Source: Acidobacteriota bacterium (GTDB lineage Bacteria > Acidobacteriota > Vicinamibacteria > Vicinamibacterales > UBA8438). From it: 6,856 bases of DNA. Below, one piece after another: positions 6,609 through 6,856 of the stretch. Made by a program: the position numbers and the translations under genes. The stretch is taken from the NCBI GenBank assembly GCA_012963185.1, contig DTWD01000573.1, forward strand, positions 1 to 6,856, written 5' to 3'. Below the pieces are notes generated by a model that made no database searches, was not told the DNA's origin, and worked only from the letters and a program-made list of their open reading frames with translations. The first letter of the stretch is position 1. The number at the start of each line of letters is the position of its first letter.

Positions 6609-6856
6609 TTACGATTTACCGACCCGCGTCACACCAATGCGAGGGCAAATTGGTTCGACAGCACATGCAGTGCATTTCGGATAAACCGGCCGGCAAATGT
6701 TTTGTCCCCACGTCACCAAGTACAAGTTGATTAACACCCACCAACGTCGCGGAGCCACAGCGTAGAGCGCTTGTTCCGTTTGTTCTGGCGTCCTCGTTGT
6801 GACCCAGCCGAAACGATTTGAAATTCGGTGAACATGTGTATCGACACAAATGTTTG
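6609..6856 (-). CDS. nth: Endonuclease III, C-terminal part (5' cut by window edge)
   Basis: The minus strand, read from base 6854 to a TAA at 6611-6609, encodes 81 residues that match the end of endonuclease III, the base-excision-repair DNA glycosylase/AP lyase for oxidised pyrimidines. It begins NICVDTHVHRISNRFGW, the block after the helix-hairpin-helix, with the catalytic Asp at visible residue 5. After a W-VLINLYLVTWGQNIC region comes a complete [4Fe-4S] ligand set with spacing C-X6-C-X2-C-X5-C (visible residues 54, 61, 64 and 70). It ends ten residues past the last Cys in a basic tail (IGVTRVGKS). The N-terminal two thirds, including the catalytic Lys, lie beyond the window. The gene converges on dacB with 40 bases between the two stops. 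A MutY-like paralogue shares the cluster, but MutY lacks this ending straight after the cluster and continues into a further domain, so Nth is preferred. Confidence 0.92.
   Translation of the reverse strand, partial: NICVDTHVHRISNRFGWVTTRTPEQTEQALYAVAPRRWWVLINLYLVTWGQNICRPVYPKCTACAVEPICPRIGVTRVGKS

Noticed and set aside
6616..6849. Minus-strand open frame of 77 codons at the right end
   Set aside because: It is out of frame with the endonuclease III reading, which shows the complete iron-sulfur cluster and VDTH motif over the same bases. The 77-codon product has no family features.

Overview
The window is ordinary, densely packed bacterial chromosome of moderate GC. There are no mobile elements, CRISPR arrays, tRNAs or rRNAs. 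It holds one complete five-gene block on the plus strand, the last codons of an unidentified gene at the left edge, and the end of a convergent DNA-repair gene at the right edge. The organism looks like a diderm (Gram-negative-type) bacterium: the penicillin-binding protein carries a lipobox, and the ABC system is of the Gld (gliding-motility-associated) kind. From memory, the gene content and the wording of the endonuclease III fragment resemble Acidobacteriota or a similar environmental lineage. That placement is inference only.

Layout: 1-49 is the C-terminus of a plus-strand gene. 50-217 is an AT-richer leader with a likely sigma70-type promoter (95-124), a strong stem-loop (143-182) and a Shine-Dalgarno site. 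218-1240 is a GldA-like ABC ATPase. 1233-2006 is its ABC-2/GldF-like permease. 2022-3602 is a GldG-like membrane-anchored auxiliary protein. 3607-4983 is a DUF4340 protein made of three related modules. 5003-6568 is a PBP4/DacB-type D-Ala-D-Ala carboxypeptidase/endopeptidase with a lipoprotein-like signal. 6609-6856 (minus strand, cut by the window edge) is the C-terminal third of endonuclease III, including its complete iron-sulfur ligand set.

The five plus-strand genes are separated by an 8-base overlap and gaps of 15, 4 and 19 bases, so they probably form one transcription unit driven from the promoter near 95-124. The ATPase and permease would make an inner-membrane ABC machine. The GldG-like and DUF4340 proteins would present large domains on its periplasmic side, and the PBP4-like enzyme would trim peptidoglycan peptides in the same compartment. 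The ATPase/permease/GldG/DUF4340 set is a known conserved arrangement, but its substrate outside gliding Bacteroidota is, to my knowledge, not established. Its tight linkage here to a cell-wall hydrolase is the main functional hint in the window.
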